DNA of 64,000 nt, from contig JARKIP010000006.1 in NCBI GenBank assembly GCA_029990175.1, positions 1,674,001 through 1,738,000 of the forward strand, written 5' to 3'. Below the pieces are notes generated by a model. That model did not search any database. It was not told where the DNA came from and saw nothing but the letters and a program-made list of their open reading frames with translations. Shown piece by piece: positions 35,320-47,049 of the stretch; position 1 is the stretch's first letter; every line of letters starts with the position of its first letter. This DNA comes from Petunia secreta. Its lineage: Eukaryota > Streptophyta > Magnoliopsida > Solanales > Solanaceae. The position numbers and the translations under genes were made by a program.

Positions 35320-36657
35320 TCAGAGATCATCAATCAAGTCTTGAATTTTGTGCCTTAGAGTAATGCAGCTCTTAGTGTCATGTTGACAATATTCTCCATG
35401 GTAAGCACAATATTTGACCCCATGAATCAATCTTGGAGGAGGATCAGATGTCCCATCTCCTACCAAAGGCTTTAAAACTTTTGCACCTTTTAACCTTTCA
35501 AACAAATGCTCTTGAGATTCTATTGGAAATGTGAACTTTCGGGTTTGCTCCTCTTGATTGTTGGAGTTAAATTCAATCCCTTTGACAGATTGGGAATAGG
35601 GAGGAATCATTGGGATTTGAATCACCCTTGCTTTGATCAATGCTTCAATTTTTTCTTTCAACGAATGGCAATTTGCAGTGTCGTGCCCTGGAGCTCCAGA
35701 ATGATACGCACAATTCTTTGTTATGTCAAACCAAGCAGGACGAGGATAAGGTGTCCTATCCGCAATAGGATGGATCAACCCAGCTAATTTCAATTTTTCA
35801 AATAATTGGCCAATAGGCTCAGGCAAAGGTGTGAAAGTTTTGACCACTTTTTGGTAGGGCCTTGCCATGATTGGGCGATTTTGGCGAGCAGAAGTCTCAG
35901 GCTGATGACTTGGAGATGGGTAGTACTTTGAGGGGGGTAGATAGCTTGGCGGTGCCAGATAAACATGCGGTGGTGGGTAAGGCTGAAAACCATGCGTGTT
36001 GTAGGAAGGGTTAAGATCAGGCTTTGGTGCAATAGGAGCTTGGTAGTGACCATTATGATTGGAAGTTGATGTGCTTTGGCTAAGAAGCTTATGAAGTTGG
36101 TTTGGATGACTCAGGGCATGCACTTCTTTTTCTTTCTTTTCATTATTGGTAAACTGGGCCTTTACATTAGCGGCTTTTGGAGCAGTTGATTCAAGCATCA
36201 TTTTAATTTCAATGGTTTCCCCCATCTTTACAATGTTGGCAAATGTTGCTTCCGATGTGTCCATTATCTGGCGACAGATTTGGTAATAGAGCTCACTGTC
36301 CAGAGATGATACGAAACATGCAATTGCCTCATTTTCTGTGTAAGGTGGTTGGACCTTAGCAGCTTCATCTGTCCAACGTACCGCATATTCCCTAAAGGTC
36401 TCAGTTGGCATCTTTTTCAAATTCGACACCTGATATCTGTTAGACTTATCTTGTTTTTGCCAATGGTACCACTCATTCAGATTAGATGTTTGCTTTGTTT
36501 CTGATTGTTCATCTTCCATGGTAAGATTAATGAGAGTCTTTTCATCATTGTTTGTGCCTTCTTCTAAAGTTGGACCAGACACTGTCTTTTCCTTTTTGAT
36601 GCTCGCGACTGGAAGAGAATCTCCTTTTCTTGCTTTGGATTTTGCGAAGTCAGCCAT
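35320..36657 (-). CDS. gag: Element T gag protein (Ty3/gypsy, Tat/Ogre type), shortened
   Basis: Reads from the Met at 36657 (MADFAKSK). An in-frame ATG 22 codons upstream is possible but adds a Cys/Phe-rich leader not typical of gag. The retroviral-type gag core is recognisable from FREYAVRWTDEAAKVQPPYTENEAIACF through the ATFANIVKMGETIE segment. The first half of the usual core (before KKMPTETFREYA) seems missing, suggesting an internal deletion. A Pro/Tyr-rich linker follows. Then come two Cys/His knuckles, CAYHSGAPGHDTANC and CAYHGEYCQHDTKSC, each followed by a helix of the HSLKEKIEALI type. Gag would coat the element RNA into virus-like particles. The frame is open for 445 codons and ends without running into a protease, so the element has gag only. 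Confidence 0.88.
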   Translation of the reverse strand: MADFAKSKARKGDSLPVASIKKEKTVSGPTLEEGTNNDEKTLINLTMEDEQSETKQTSNLNEWYHWQKQDKSNRYQVSNLKKMPTETFREYAVRWTDEAAKVQPPYTENEAIACFVSSLDSELYYQICRQIMDTSEATFANIVKMGETIEIKMMLESTAPKAANVKAQFTNNEKKEKEVHALSHPNQLHKLLSQSTSTSNHNGHYQAPIAPKPDLNPSYNTHGFQPYPPPHVYLAPPSYLPPSKYYPSPSHQPETSARQNRPIMARPYQKVVKTFTPLPEPIGQLFEKLKLAGLIHPIADRTPYPRPAWFDITKNCAYHSGAPGHDTANCHSLKEKIEALIKARVIQIPMIPPYSQSVKGIEFNSNNQEEQTRKFTFPIESQEHLFERLKGAKVLKPLVGDGTSDPPPRLIHGVKYCAYHGEYCQHDTKSCITLRHKIQDLIDDL

Positions 36658-37943
36658 TTCAAAGTCAACACAAATCAAACTTCTGCGGGGAAGGGAGTAA
36701 ACACAACAAAACAAAAAGTTCAAAGGTAACTATGTTAGTTTGCATGTTATTTACGAGGTTGCACACAAGCACATAGCGCGCGTCACGTAGCGCTTTGGCA
36801 GTTTGAACATGGAAGATATAACAATAAATTGGCATGTAGCAATCACACGTAATCGAGCGTAAATAAAATGCGAATGCGTCCTACCCTGTAGGGTGCCTCT
36901 TTGTGCCAGAGGTGGGCCTAGGACGCCAAATAGGTGATAATGAAAAGTAGTCCAAGCCGGTTTTGCAATAATCGAATTTAGAGTAAGTGACAATAGCAGT
37001 AATAATAATTTTCTTTCATTATAACTTGATTCTGAGTACATCATTGTTACATAAAAAGTAGAAAGTGCCGGATATAATTTAAATACATCGTTTTGAATAT
37101 AATGAAAATATAAATAACTGCTATAACTACGCTGCATCAGGCTTGAGAAGGCAATGGGACTGAAGTGCGGGCCTGGTTAGGATCAATTCTTCTTGCTTGC
37201 GCAATCAGTGTGATTTCTGATATCTGGTCCCAAATGTCGTTTACATCTAAAAAACTTGCTTGAATCCAACATCAATCAAATGGACCGAACGCTTTATCAT
37301 CCTTTCGACGTCTCTTGCCCCTAGCTTGTTATCTTCTTCCAAGTATCTTGGCTATTTAAATACCTCTTGAATTCAAGCGTCTTCTAGTCTACAAAATTAA
37401 TAAAAGTATTCTAAATTTAAGTAATTGCAACTCTTGGCTTGGACTGGAAGTTCCGTTATCACATAAACACATAATATGCACTGTTGTTGGGTTTAAACCC
37501 GTCAACGAAAAAGAGCGGTTTTCCTAACTATGGAGGCGGTACCAAGGACCGGGTTCAATCTAAGGCTTATGCATGCATGTTCCTAAAGGAAACTCTAGAG
37601 TGGGTTTACTAAACACAAGACTGTTTTGAGTGGCAAGCGGTCACGCGGTAGTAAAACTATCCGCTCACCCCGCAGGTACGCGCACTCTTTCTTAAAGGTT
37701 TTTTGTGAGTTGCGGATGTATATGCATACACCTCGCGGGTATAAGTAACCATGAAGAAGCTCCCAGGAGTGGGGGAAATATGAACGGAATGCCAGTTTTA
37801 TATGTGCACAAATAAAGTGTAGTGACATGCTTTCAGTGACAAACAATTGCAAATAATCAAATTAACTAAACATGCTATTTTGAAAATAATAAACAAATAA
37901 AGAGTTATCTTGTGAAAACCTTGCGGTTAGAACCTTAAGGTAT
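36658..37943 (-). other. Element T 5' untranslated region
   Basis: About 1.3 kb between primer site and gag start. No gene was recognised; short minus frames (36751-37137, 37595-37852) have no motif. Confidence 0.6.
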
Positions 37944-37961
37944 TCCCCAGCGGAGTCGCCA
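37944..37961 (-). other. Element T primer-binding site, tRNA-Arg type
   Basis: On the minus strand this reads TGGCGACTCCGCTGGGGA, three bases inside the 5' LTR. It matches the primer site reported for Ogre/Tat elements, complementary to a tRNA-Arg 3' end (from memory). Confidence 0.8.
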
Positions 37962-37964
37962 CGC

Positions 37965-40600
37965 TGTTGAACCCCAAAAATTACCCTTTCTTTTAAGAAA
38001 AGATAGGTTTCGGGTAGAATGTTCAACAATATGGGACTCCAAAGGGCTTTCTTTGGAGTCGCCACCTAATTTAGGAGAATTAGGAACCAATTAATTAAAT
38101 AGTGCGTGCAAGCACTCTGTTTTAAGAAAAAATGGTCTTTTCAGAGATTCTGAAGTAAGAGGTTCAGTTATTTTCGAAAGAAGGTTTCAATTTGAAAGCA
38201 CTTTCGAAAATCCATAAAATTACGGTTAATCCTTCGGTTTTCACAAAATAACTCAAAATGTTAACTTTCAATATGTTGATAAAATGGTTAAAATTAATAT
38301 TAAAATCTAAGATTATAATAAATTATACTTTAAAGAAATATGAATTTAAATAAACTTAGACTTGAAAAGGAAAGAAAGAAAGGAAGGAAAATGAATAAAT
38401 AAATAAATAAATAATTTTTGCTAAAATAGGAAAACCAATTAATTGGAAAGAAGTTGCACTTTCATGGATAAAAAAAAAATGAGTTACTTTTTATTAATTA
38501 CGAATTTTAATTGCACGCATTATTTAACTAAAAGATGCACAATTCGTAAATAAGATGGAGATTCTAAAGAAATAAAATATTCATAAAATAACTCAATAAA
38601 ATACTAAACATTCATTCATAATCAATCAAATAAATAATTATCTATGGGGAATTCCTATAGATATGCAATTTCTAAGGAGGGGAAAAGAGGAGGTTTAGAA
38701 GAAGAACCCGGAAATTGATAAAACTCATGGGAGCCTTGAATTTATTTAATTTATACAATAATATGCCCATGAGCCTAAGTTAGAATAGGCGGCTCAACAA
38801 AGCATTTTTTATTTCTATAGGTCTTGAATCTTGAGCCCGGACTCGACCCCAATGCAACTCCAAGCCAAAAAGCCAATCCCAATTGGTGAGTTTTGATCAA
38901 CTCGATCCCAAAATTCATGTAAAAATAGACAAGAGATAAGGATTAGTAAATATTCTATAAAAGAAGAAACTAAAAGGATTAGCAACATGCATTTCCCATA
39001 ACAACCAGAGACATGAACTATGTTTGAACATACAGGAAATTCAATCAACTCTCTACGCAACTTCGATCGCAGGTACTAACAGGGTTGCATATGAATCATA
39101 AAAAATGTATTTCTCTTCAGAACATAAGAAAACAAATCCCCATGATTAAGCAAGCCATAAATAGGATCGTAGATTAAGCACTTTCATATTAGACCCTGAC
39201 TTTCGGCAGTTCATCAACAAAAGAACCTACTTCTAAGACTTTGTGTTGAATGAAACTTAAAACAATGCAATCAGTTATAGTGTTTAAGAGGAAAACCTGA
39301 CAAACACAAGGGAATATAGCTTCAACTATTCATGCTCGAAATACCAGACATAACCAATGAAACATGGAGCATAGTTTACCCTAGTGAGATTTAATTCAAT
39401 TAAGGACCTACTCTATATAAAGACCCAAGCACACATGATCAGGTGCATGAATAGACAATTTTTATGTAAAACAAGGTTAGATCAATCTTGCTCATAGCTG
39501 GAATGGGAATCAAGGAATTTGCATTAAAGCACTAGCCCTTTGAGAGGGAATTAGGTCATTCAGATGGCCAACCTGATTAAACTGGACACTACTTCTAAAG
39601 AAAGCTATTGGCTTCAGCAACTACTAAATATAACCACGATGGACATTGAAAAAAAAAAAGAAAAACTGATCCAGATCTTAAAAGCAACTCAAAGCACCCC
39701 TGAAACTTATGAAAACCAGCCTGCTCTTTCCTATTTTCCTCCCCGAACTCTCAACAAACCAACACCCAAACTCCAGAACTGAAATCATACCCCTGCTACA
39801 CTCTTCTTTCAGACAGAAAACCCAACCTCTTGCTTCTCATTTTCCAGCTACAATGCGGCTAACCCTTGGGCTTCTATGAACCACCATAGAACTGCTCAAC
39901 AACCCCCGACCCCCTAACCAAACTCCTATTTCTTTGAAAATGGACTGAATAAGAGATATATATACCTGCTAGGCTAGGGTTTCGGATGGAGGGTTGAGAT
40001 TCAAAATTTTACCCCAAAATCGACATTTCACCCTTGAGATAAGGGTTTGAATTGTCCATTTTCGCAAAAATGGTACAATTCTTGTCTTTATCCCAAAGGA
40101 AAATGTCCGTTGGGATCAAATTGACGCCTCGGATGAAATCGATTCAAATCGACGCCCATAAACAGTCCAGCTAAGCCTTGTACGGAGAAGAGGACAAGGA
40201 TGACAAAGATTTTCACGCGTTTTGGCTGGTATTTGGAAGAGAATCGGGCGGGTTAAGGGGAATCGGGTAAGAGCTTATCGCGGGTCAAGGGGAAAATCTG
40301 AACTGAGGAAATGATATGCGCGTTGTTATGTATATATTGTTTGCAAAGGTAGGCCATTGGAGTGTAGGGAAAGCAAATTTAGCCCTCCTCTATGGGTTAA
40401 TTCAATTAATAAAGGGATTGCACGGGTAGGAAAGAAATTAGGACACGTCTTGCAGTTTTAGCCCTTTCTTTTGAAATAAATTAATTTACTATAGCTAATT
40501 TTAATTAATTAACTTTAATTTTAATTTTATTTTAAATAATTAGTTTTCATTTAAATAATTAGTCATTAATTAAGCCTCGGGACGAAATTGGGTGTCAACA
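37965..40600 (-). repeat. Element T 5' LTR (right)
   Basis: 2636 bases, TGTTGA...TCAACA. By eye it differs from the left LTR by about eight substitutions plus length changes in two A-runs. It is followed by the ATCAG duplication. Confidence 0.95.
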
Positions 40601-42092
40601 ATCAGCATGAAAGATGTTTACCTGGCCATGATCTAACCTTCTAGCAATGTTTTCCACATTTTGCACTATTTCAGTATCAGCCAATGTAACAAAAGTCCAA
40701 TAAATGTAATATTATCTTTTAGGCTTCGCATTTTATTAGAAAACAAAATGATGCATCTGGCACAAAACGCTTTTCAAAATCATCATGCGTAAAACGGTCC
40801 TTCGTATTTTAGGATGCATTTCTTATTTGATATGTGTGAATTGCATGAATTTGTCTGTTGCTCTAGGTCTCTTTCTACCTAAACGAATCCCTTCCTTAAT
40901 TCAATCTCCTACCAAGGCACCTTCTCTCCCTACTCTATGCCCAAATCCTGATATTAAAACCTTTTGCATGCCCAAGCTGTCTCTAACTCACAACCAAACT
41001 CAAAAATATATTACCCAAAGGTTGGATCGAGTTGAATACCAAGGCAAGATATATGGTTAAGCAAGTGCACTTGTGAGGGATTTCCAGAAATAAGAATGTT
41101 TTTCACAGCAATTCCAACCAGCCCTCTCCTCTCTCTACAATATCTCCGCTGCACTACAAGCTACTAATAAGGTTATCCAGTCTGGAAATGTGAGCCTTTT
41201 CAAAAAAAAAATAAAAAGATAAAGTCTCTTTTGCTGCAACCATTCAAGATCCTACTTTATCCACTATTATCAAATGCCGCCACCGTTTTATCCCTACCCT
41301 CACATACCACTAAATATTCCGTTTACAACACTCAGCCCACTCGATCTATATTTCACATCCTAGCACCAAATCGTCCACTATGCCAGCCAGACACTCAACC
41401 CAACTACTGAAATACACCACTATACCTTCATAGGCCTCGCCCTGATGCAAACCAAAGACCGAAAAGACACTACACTCTGCTAGCCAAATCCCACACTCAA
41501 TTGCTCAAGAGATTGAAAATTGTCCGGCTTATTGTCCCGGCACCTCGATTGTTCCAGCAAGCACTATGAGAGAAAAATAGACAAAGCAAGAAAAATGTTG
41601 GTCAAACTCAAAGACACACATGACTCACCTTAAGACCTTTTGACACAAATGTCCAAGGATCATCTTCGTTGCTCTAGTCTACACAGTCACACCACTTGCA
41701 ATACATGACTGTTATCCAAAGCACTTTCCAACTTGTTCCGACCAAAATAGCAGTCAAAGGGCCAATGAAAGAGAATATTAGAAAGACAGAGGTGTTGTGA
41801 AGACTTGCGCACAACAACCAAAAACAGGCAAGCCAATTCAACTTGAAAAAGAAGGCAAAGACACAATGACAAAGCTCTTATCATATGATAAACCTAGGAA
41901 CTTCCTAAGCATTTGGAAGCATATCCCTATCCACTAGAAAAGATAAAAGCAAAACGATGAAGTCATTTGAGACACTTACAAGAGCAAGGATTGATTTGAT
42001 ACAAAAGCACGGGCGAATAGACTTCTTGGAGCAATTTCGGTCGAAGGCTTTATTGGGGAAATATGAATTATCATGATGACAACTACAATAGG
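40601..42092 (+). other. Element Y interior between insertions T and X1
   Basis: Opens with the ATCAG duplication and closes with ATAGG (42088-42092), the target duplication of X1. No coding sequence recognised. A 91-codon plus frame at 40785-41060 has no motif and begins close to the insertion scar, so I do not call it. Base composition and A-rich runs look like retroelement untranslated DNA. Confidence 0.55.
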
Positions 42093-42915
42093 TGATGCAA
42101 GCAAACCCGTAGGTTTACACCTTGCAATCGGAGACAACAAATAAGACGCGGAAATGATGAAGATAAAAGGCGGAAGCAACAAAAGTAACACGGATAACAA
42201 GAAATCGGGGAAGGGGGAGAACAGAAATAGAAGAATGAATGGATAATCAGAATCAAAACATTGATTGAATTATCCAAGGGAGAAATGAAACTTGAACCAA
42301 ACAAGGATTCATACTAGGGATGAAATCCATTTCGGTTCCAAGCCTAAGAAGGCATACACGAAGCCTCGGGCTTCAACAAGAATGGCTCGGCCAACTCTAT
42401 CTCTATTCTCTCAATTCAATATCAACTAAAAACTGTCTCCTAATGAGCTATGCTAGGAGTTTATATAGACAACATTAAAATGGCAAAATAGTAAATGGTC
42501 ACAGGTGACCAATGAAATAAAGCCACGCAGGGCTGGAGTGCTAGGTAGCTCAGCCCGAACACATTGTCTTCGGACGCTTGTTTGCCCCGGTCACGTTTGG
42601 AATCGAACGCTCTTGCCTCGGGCACACTTGTAGCCCTTTGATCGATTTTCTGTTCGGCGTCGCTCTTCCTTGGTTCGGTTGCTTTCAGCTTCGGGCTCAA
42701 ACTTGATCGTTAGTTGTGCTCGATCTCACAGCTTCCCGAAGTCAGTGTCAGCACCGGTCACTTGTTGTCTGCTCGGTGGATTTCCAAAGTTGTTGCTCAT
42801 CGAGGCAGTCTTCGGCATCTTCCATTCCGGCCACACTTTGATCGTGGGCGCCACGTGACTCCTCGGTGGACTTGCTTGATGAATCGAACAGATGATCCTG
42901 GTTCGTATTGCATCA
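42093..42915 (-). repeat. X1 3' LTR (left)
   Basis: 823 bases, TGATGCAA...TTGCATCA. TTTATATA at 42460-42467 is TATATAAA on the coding strand, a likely TATA box. Confidence 0.95.
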
Positions 42916-42928
42916 TCCTCCCCTTCTT
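42916..42928 (-). other. X1 polypurine tract
   Basis: Minus-strand AAGAAGGGGAGGA immediately before the 3' LTR, in the position expected for the plus-strand primer. Confidence 0.85.
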
Positions 42929-43010
42929 GAAAGGATTTCGTCCTCGAAATCAAACCGACAAGACCTGCAACAAGGCAAAGACAAACAAAGCTTCCTACTT
43001 CGAAAGTAGG

Positions 43011-45842
43011 TTAGTGTTTAAGAGTGGAAAACACACTCTTATGATAGAGCCAAGCATCAATACTAATCAAACAGCCTATGTTTCCGAAGGAAACAACAAG
43101 TTCTTGGCTCAAAAAGGAATCGTACCGAACACTTAAGTACACGAAGAGATCAATAGGACACTTTACATGCAAGATGTAACGATCAAAGGCCCTATCACCT
43201 CTAAATTCGTAGTCAACACACCGAGCCCTCAATTCACTTCTATCAACATGGGGCTTATGGACTTCGGTATGCACTATTCTCAAGGTGTGACCAACATGTG
43301 GGATGGAGTAAGTAAAATGATTGACGCGACAACTAACATCGAATACTCCACTCCCCTTCTTAAAAGCAATCTTGTCCACACCAAGAGACGGCTTTCCACC
43401 TCCAAAATCACCTTCAAGAAAATCCTTCTCATTAGACAAGCTTCCGAAGAAGGTCTCAAATAATGGATTATCTATGGAGTTAAGTTTTCCAAACCGAGGT
43501 GGTTCATACTCTCCTCGAGTCGGATGCTCATCACAATCTCCTTCGAACAAAGGGTTGGTGAAAACAAGTTCACTACCCATCAAAGGTGCATCCCAACCAA
43601 GGTCATCATCCACACTTGAGGAGTCATCGAATATAATCCGATCCAACTCATCCACTAAGGACTCCTCAATGGTATCATCATCCTCACTACAACACATAGA
43701 TCCACCATAGGCAATATTATCAACAAGGGTATGATCAAACAACTCATTATCCCCTTTATCAAAGATTGGTGGTGTGTCATAACAAGGGCCACAAGTAAGG
43801 TAAACTACAACTTCATCATTAGGGAGAGGTTCGATGAAGATCGAGCTCACATCATGATGTGGCTTATCAATCCTCTCAACTAGTGGTTCGAATTCACTCA
43901 CAAGTTGACCATTCGAATCTACACTAGTTGCAAACACATTGTAATCATACAAATCATCAACTAGCATAGAGTTTTCACATACAATTTCACAAGACAAGGA
44001 AGTATCATGCTCACGGGAAGGAATTCGAACACTTACCTCGGAGTGGTCTTCGGTTTCTCTCACTGTCTCCGAAGTCTCACAAGTAGTTTCTTCCCCGTGG
44101 AGCTTACATGAAAGATTTTCTTCACCTTGCCTATCAACTTCGGCACATGGTTGAGGCTCTATCGGTTTGCCTCCAAGAGTTCCTGCACAAGAGTTCGAAC
44201 AAGTAGAAGGAGAAGATAAGAGGTTAATGTTAGAATAAGGGGTGTCCTCACTCTCATCGATTCTTTTTCCCTCTTTCTTTTCCCTCATTTTTCTTTCAAG
44301 GTCAGGTGTGGGTTTGGGTGGTGACAAATCACTCACATCACTCAACACAGCCTCTCCTTTTTCCTCTCGAGAGTTGTCACCGGTCACTCCCTTACTCCTC
44401 TAGTTCTTTTGTCTCTCATATTCGGGTGAGTTGGGTAGAGGCCCAAGAATACCCATAGCTGGAGTAGGTGGACTTTTAACATCGACCCGAAGTCTAGGAC
44501 TCGAAGACTCACCAGCCGAGGTCTCCTCTTCAGTTATCAGGGAACCACTTAACTTCGAAGCTTGTGGCTTCGGGTTCACAGTACTGACTTCGGTCGGTTC
44601 TTTTCTTGCACTTTTCCCACTGCTCCTTGTGTTCGTAGGACTCCTCGATGGCACTCTTTCGATCCTGGATTGGAGTTCCCGCTCTTTTCTCATCTGTAAT
44701 ACCGAAGCATATGCACTAATGGACATCTTTACCTTCAACCCGTGAGGTGTAAACGTATAAGCCTTTTGTAGCTCTCTGTTGTACACAAGGTACACATCCC
44801 TCTCATCGATATATAGCATCTGTTTGTTGTGCACCCATGGGTCTCCTAGCCAAATATCAAGATCGGGCATGGAATACACATCGCACCAAACATATTCTCT
44901 ATAATCTCCATGAGATATGAGTACTCGAGCCTCATACGAAACACTCACTCCCTTATACGTATAAGGATGCTTCAATTTATAGCATGGTATTTTTAGGGTT
45001 CGTACCAAATAAGCACTAATGCAATTGACATCGGTACCTCCAACCTTGAGCAAATTTCCTCCATAACCATTCACCTCAACAGCGAACCTACTTCTACCCA
45101 AGTTTCGGATATGAAGATCCAAGTACGAACTTGAGTATCCCATTCCGTGGGTTCTCCTTATTCCTCCATTAGTGGTAGCACCACTAAAGTAACTCCCACT
45201 TCCTTTCACTCTTCCAACTTTAGAAGTTTTGTTGAAAGTCGAGGAAGGAGTTTTAGCATGGAACCCGTGAGAACTTCTCCTCGAAGAAGGTGTTCGGTAG
45301 AAACCTCCTCTACCCTCCTCGGGTCCATAACCACCAGTGCTCCTCGAGCCACCCTTTCCATAGGAATTGGAAGCAATGAATCGTGTGCCACGACTAAAAG
45401 TTGCAAATCTTCCTCCTCCCATGGAACAACCTCCACCACCTCCTCCCATCCTGATGGAAGGGGTTCTACTACTCTCTTGTGCTCCACACGAGACACCGAA
45501 GGAAGAAGACATCAAATAGTTTACTCGGTCAACTTCGTCATCGACCTCCCCGATGTCACATTCATTATATTCAAGATCATCACAATGAGAGTAAGTAGGA
45601 TCATCATACCTCGAAGCGTCACTACCTTCGTATTCTTGACCCGAAGCATAAGAGTCTTCTCGTTCATCTCCACAAGCTTCGTAGTCTTCTTCGTCTTCGT
45701 ATTCACCATAGTGACCTGCTTCGTCCTCGTAAGAGCCATAGTCCCCGGTGTCGTCATAGCAAACATTACCATCGTAGGAACCATAGTCTCCAACATCTCC
45801 ACACGAATCATACCCTCCGTAGTCATCATCATCCGAAGACAT
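43011..45842 (-). pseudogene. X family protein: acidic Gly/Tyr-rich protein with a protease-like domain lacking the catalytic motif; one internal stop
   Basis: Starts at the Met at 45842 (MSSDDDD), matching the X2 start MSDDD; an upstream in-frame ATG at 45872 is less likely. The frame is about 943 codons with one TAG at 44400-44402, where X2 and X3 read Glu, then stays in register. Layout: Asp/Gly/Tyr-rich low-complexity segment (about 1-110), Gly/Ser/Arg-rich segment (about 140-240), a domain at about 245-365 resembling Ty3/gypsy aspartic proteases (KHPYTYKGV, EYVWCDVYSM, DIWLGDPW), a basic Ser/Pro linker, then a long acidic C-terminal half. The site where D-S/G-G should stand reads VGGTDVNCIS, so catalysis is unlikely. 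No gag core, zinc knuckle or RT is visible. Role unknown; a capsid-like or RNA-binding function is possible but unproven. Confidence 0.75.
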
Positions 45843-47034
45843 AGCTGCAATAAACAAAGTAAAGGACCTCACAAGTTCACTCCCTCACGTGTATCACTCG
45901 AGCAATGTTCACTCAGTTTCTTTCCACTCGTGTTTACACTCAAGGTCGTTGGCTTTTGTGACCTCACTCTATTGTTCTCACCACTCTAGCCTTTTTCCAC
46001 TCAAGTTGGCCTTGCCTTCCTGTTAGGAAACCGAAGTGATAAGTCACAACTAGTACTTTCCAAGTCTAGGTTCGGAAGGAGTTTATATGACTCGATGGAA
46101 CGGTAGCTATTTAATTGCGCACGGGGAGTCAAAGAATTTTCCTACAAAATTGGACTTCGGTCACCCCACGCACGAGTTCCTATAAGCTCAAATTCGATAG
46201 TACGACCTCGAGTAGAAAGAATTACTCCAGAGATCCACTATCAAGAATATTCGGACACAAGAAAAAAGTGAAATCCTAAGAGAATCTACCTCCTCCTCGG
46301 TTCCGCTTCGGAATTCACCGAACACGTGACCTCGGTACAAGTGTTTCCTCCTCGGTACAGATAGGGTTTAACCTTATCCACTTCCCCTTTTCTAGCCGAC
46401 AACTTTTCACCTGGGGTTTTAGATTTGACAGTTTACCCCTTTCTTCTTCAATGGAACAGTGAATCTTTACTCCGGTGTACGGACAATATCAAGATTCGTT
46501 CACAGTCCACTAACAACAGATTAAGCTCAAGATTTGGGTCGTCTCCGGTTTTACAACGTCAGAGATCACTCCAGTTCCAAGCGGAGCTAAGAACACAGCT
46601 CACGTCGCCCGTACACTGTCAACAATGTCAACAAGCTTCCGGCGTACGGACAGTGTCTACAAGCAGTGGAACTTTGATTTTAAGCACAAAATCGACCCAA
46701 ATACCTCAACAACCACCAGTTTTCAACGATAAACACCAAAACACAACTGGGGTTCGATTTTCAACTTCACCACGTCAAGAACACAGTCCAAATCGACGGA
46801 AAAACCCTAATCACAAACGATGTACGTCGGGTACTCAATCGATTCCTTAGACAGTGGTGATTTCAAATATGTGATTGTTTTAATCCAAACAATCAACAAC
46901 AAACAAATTTTGATAATTTTTCAATTTTTTAATTTTTTTGTATTTTCTTCCTTTTCAAGTAACACAAGAACAGACAGGAAATAAAGATAAGATGAACAAG
47001 GAACGTGGATTCGTAGGAACGAAATCCAAGCCTT
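45843..47034 (-). other. X1 5' untranslated region
   Basis: About 1.2 kb between the primer site and the protein start. Plus-strand frames here (45147-45989, 46425-46850) are antisense or unsupported. CTCCTCGG-type short repeats occur at about 46292-46360. Confidence 0.6.
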
Positions 47035-47046
47035 GCTCTGATACCA
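47035..47046 (-). other. X1 primer-binding site, initiator tRNA-Met type
   Basis: Minus-strand TGGTATCAGAGC, three bases inside the 5' LTR. This is the standard plant primer site complementary to initiator tRNA-Met, and differs from the tRNA-Arg type of element T. Confidence 0.9.
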
Positions 47047-47049
47047 AAC

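Larger units (their letters stand above)
29072..40600 (-). mobile_element. Element T: complete non-autonomous Tat/Ogre-like Ty3/gypsy LTR retrotransposon
   Basis: An 11.5-kb element with two long LTRs that begin TGTTGA and end TCAACA, flanked by the perfect duplication ATCAG. Orientation is minus: the primer site sits next to the right LTR and the polypurine tract next to the left LTR. The internal 6.3 kb carries one gag gene (35320-36657), a long 3' untranslated region with a tandem array, and no protease, RT, RNase H or integrase. It must therefore depend on enzymes from another element. The two LTRs differ at only about ten sites by eye, so the insertion is recent. It sits inside element Y. 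Confidence 0.93.

Noticed and set aside
45147..45989. 280-codon plus-strand frame
   Set aside because: Antisense to the X1 protein; hydrophobic composition is the mirror of Asp/Gly-rich codons.
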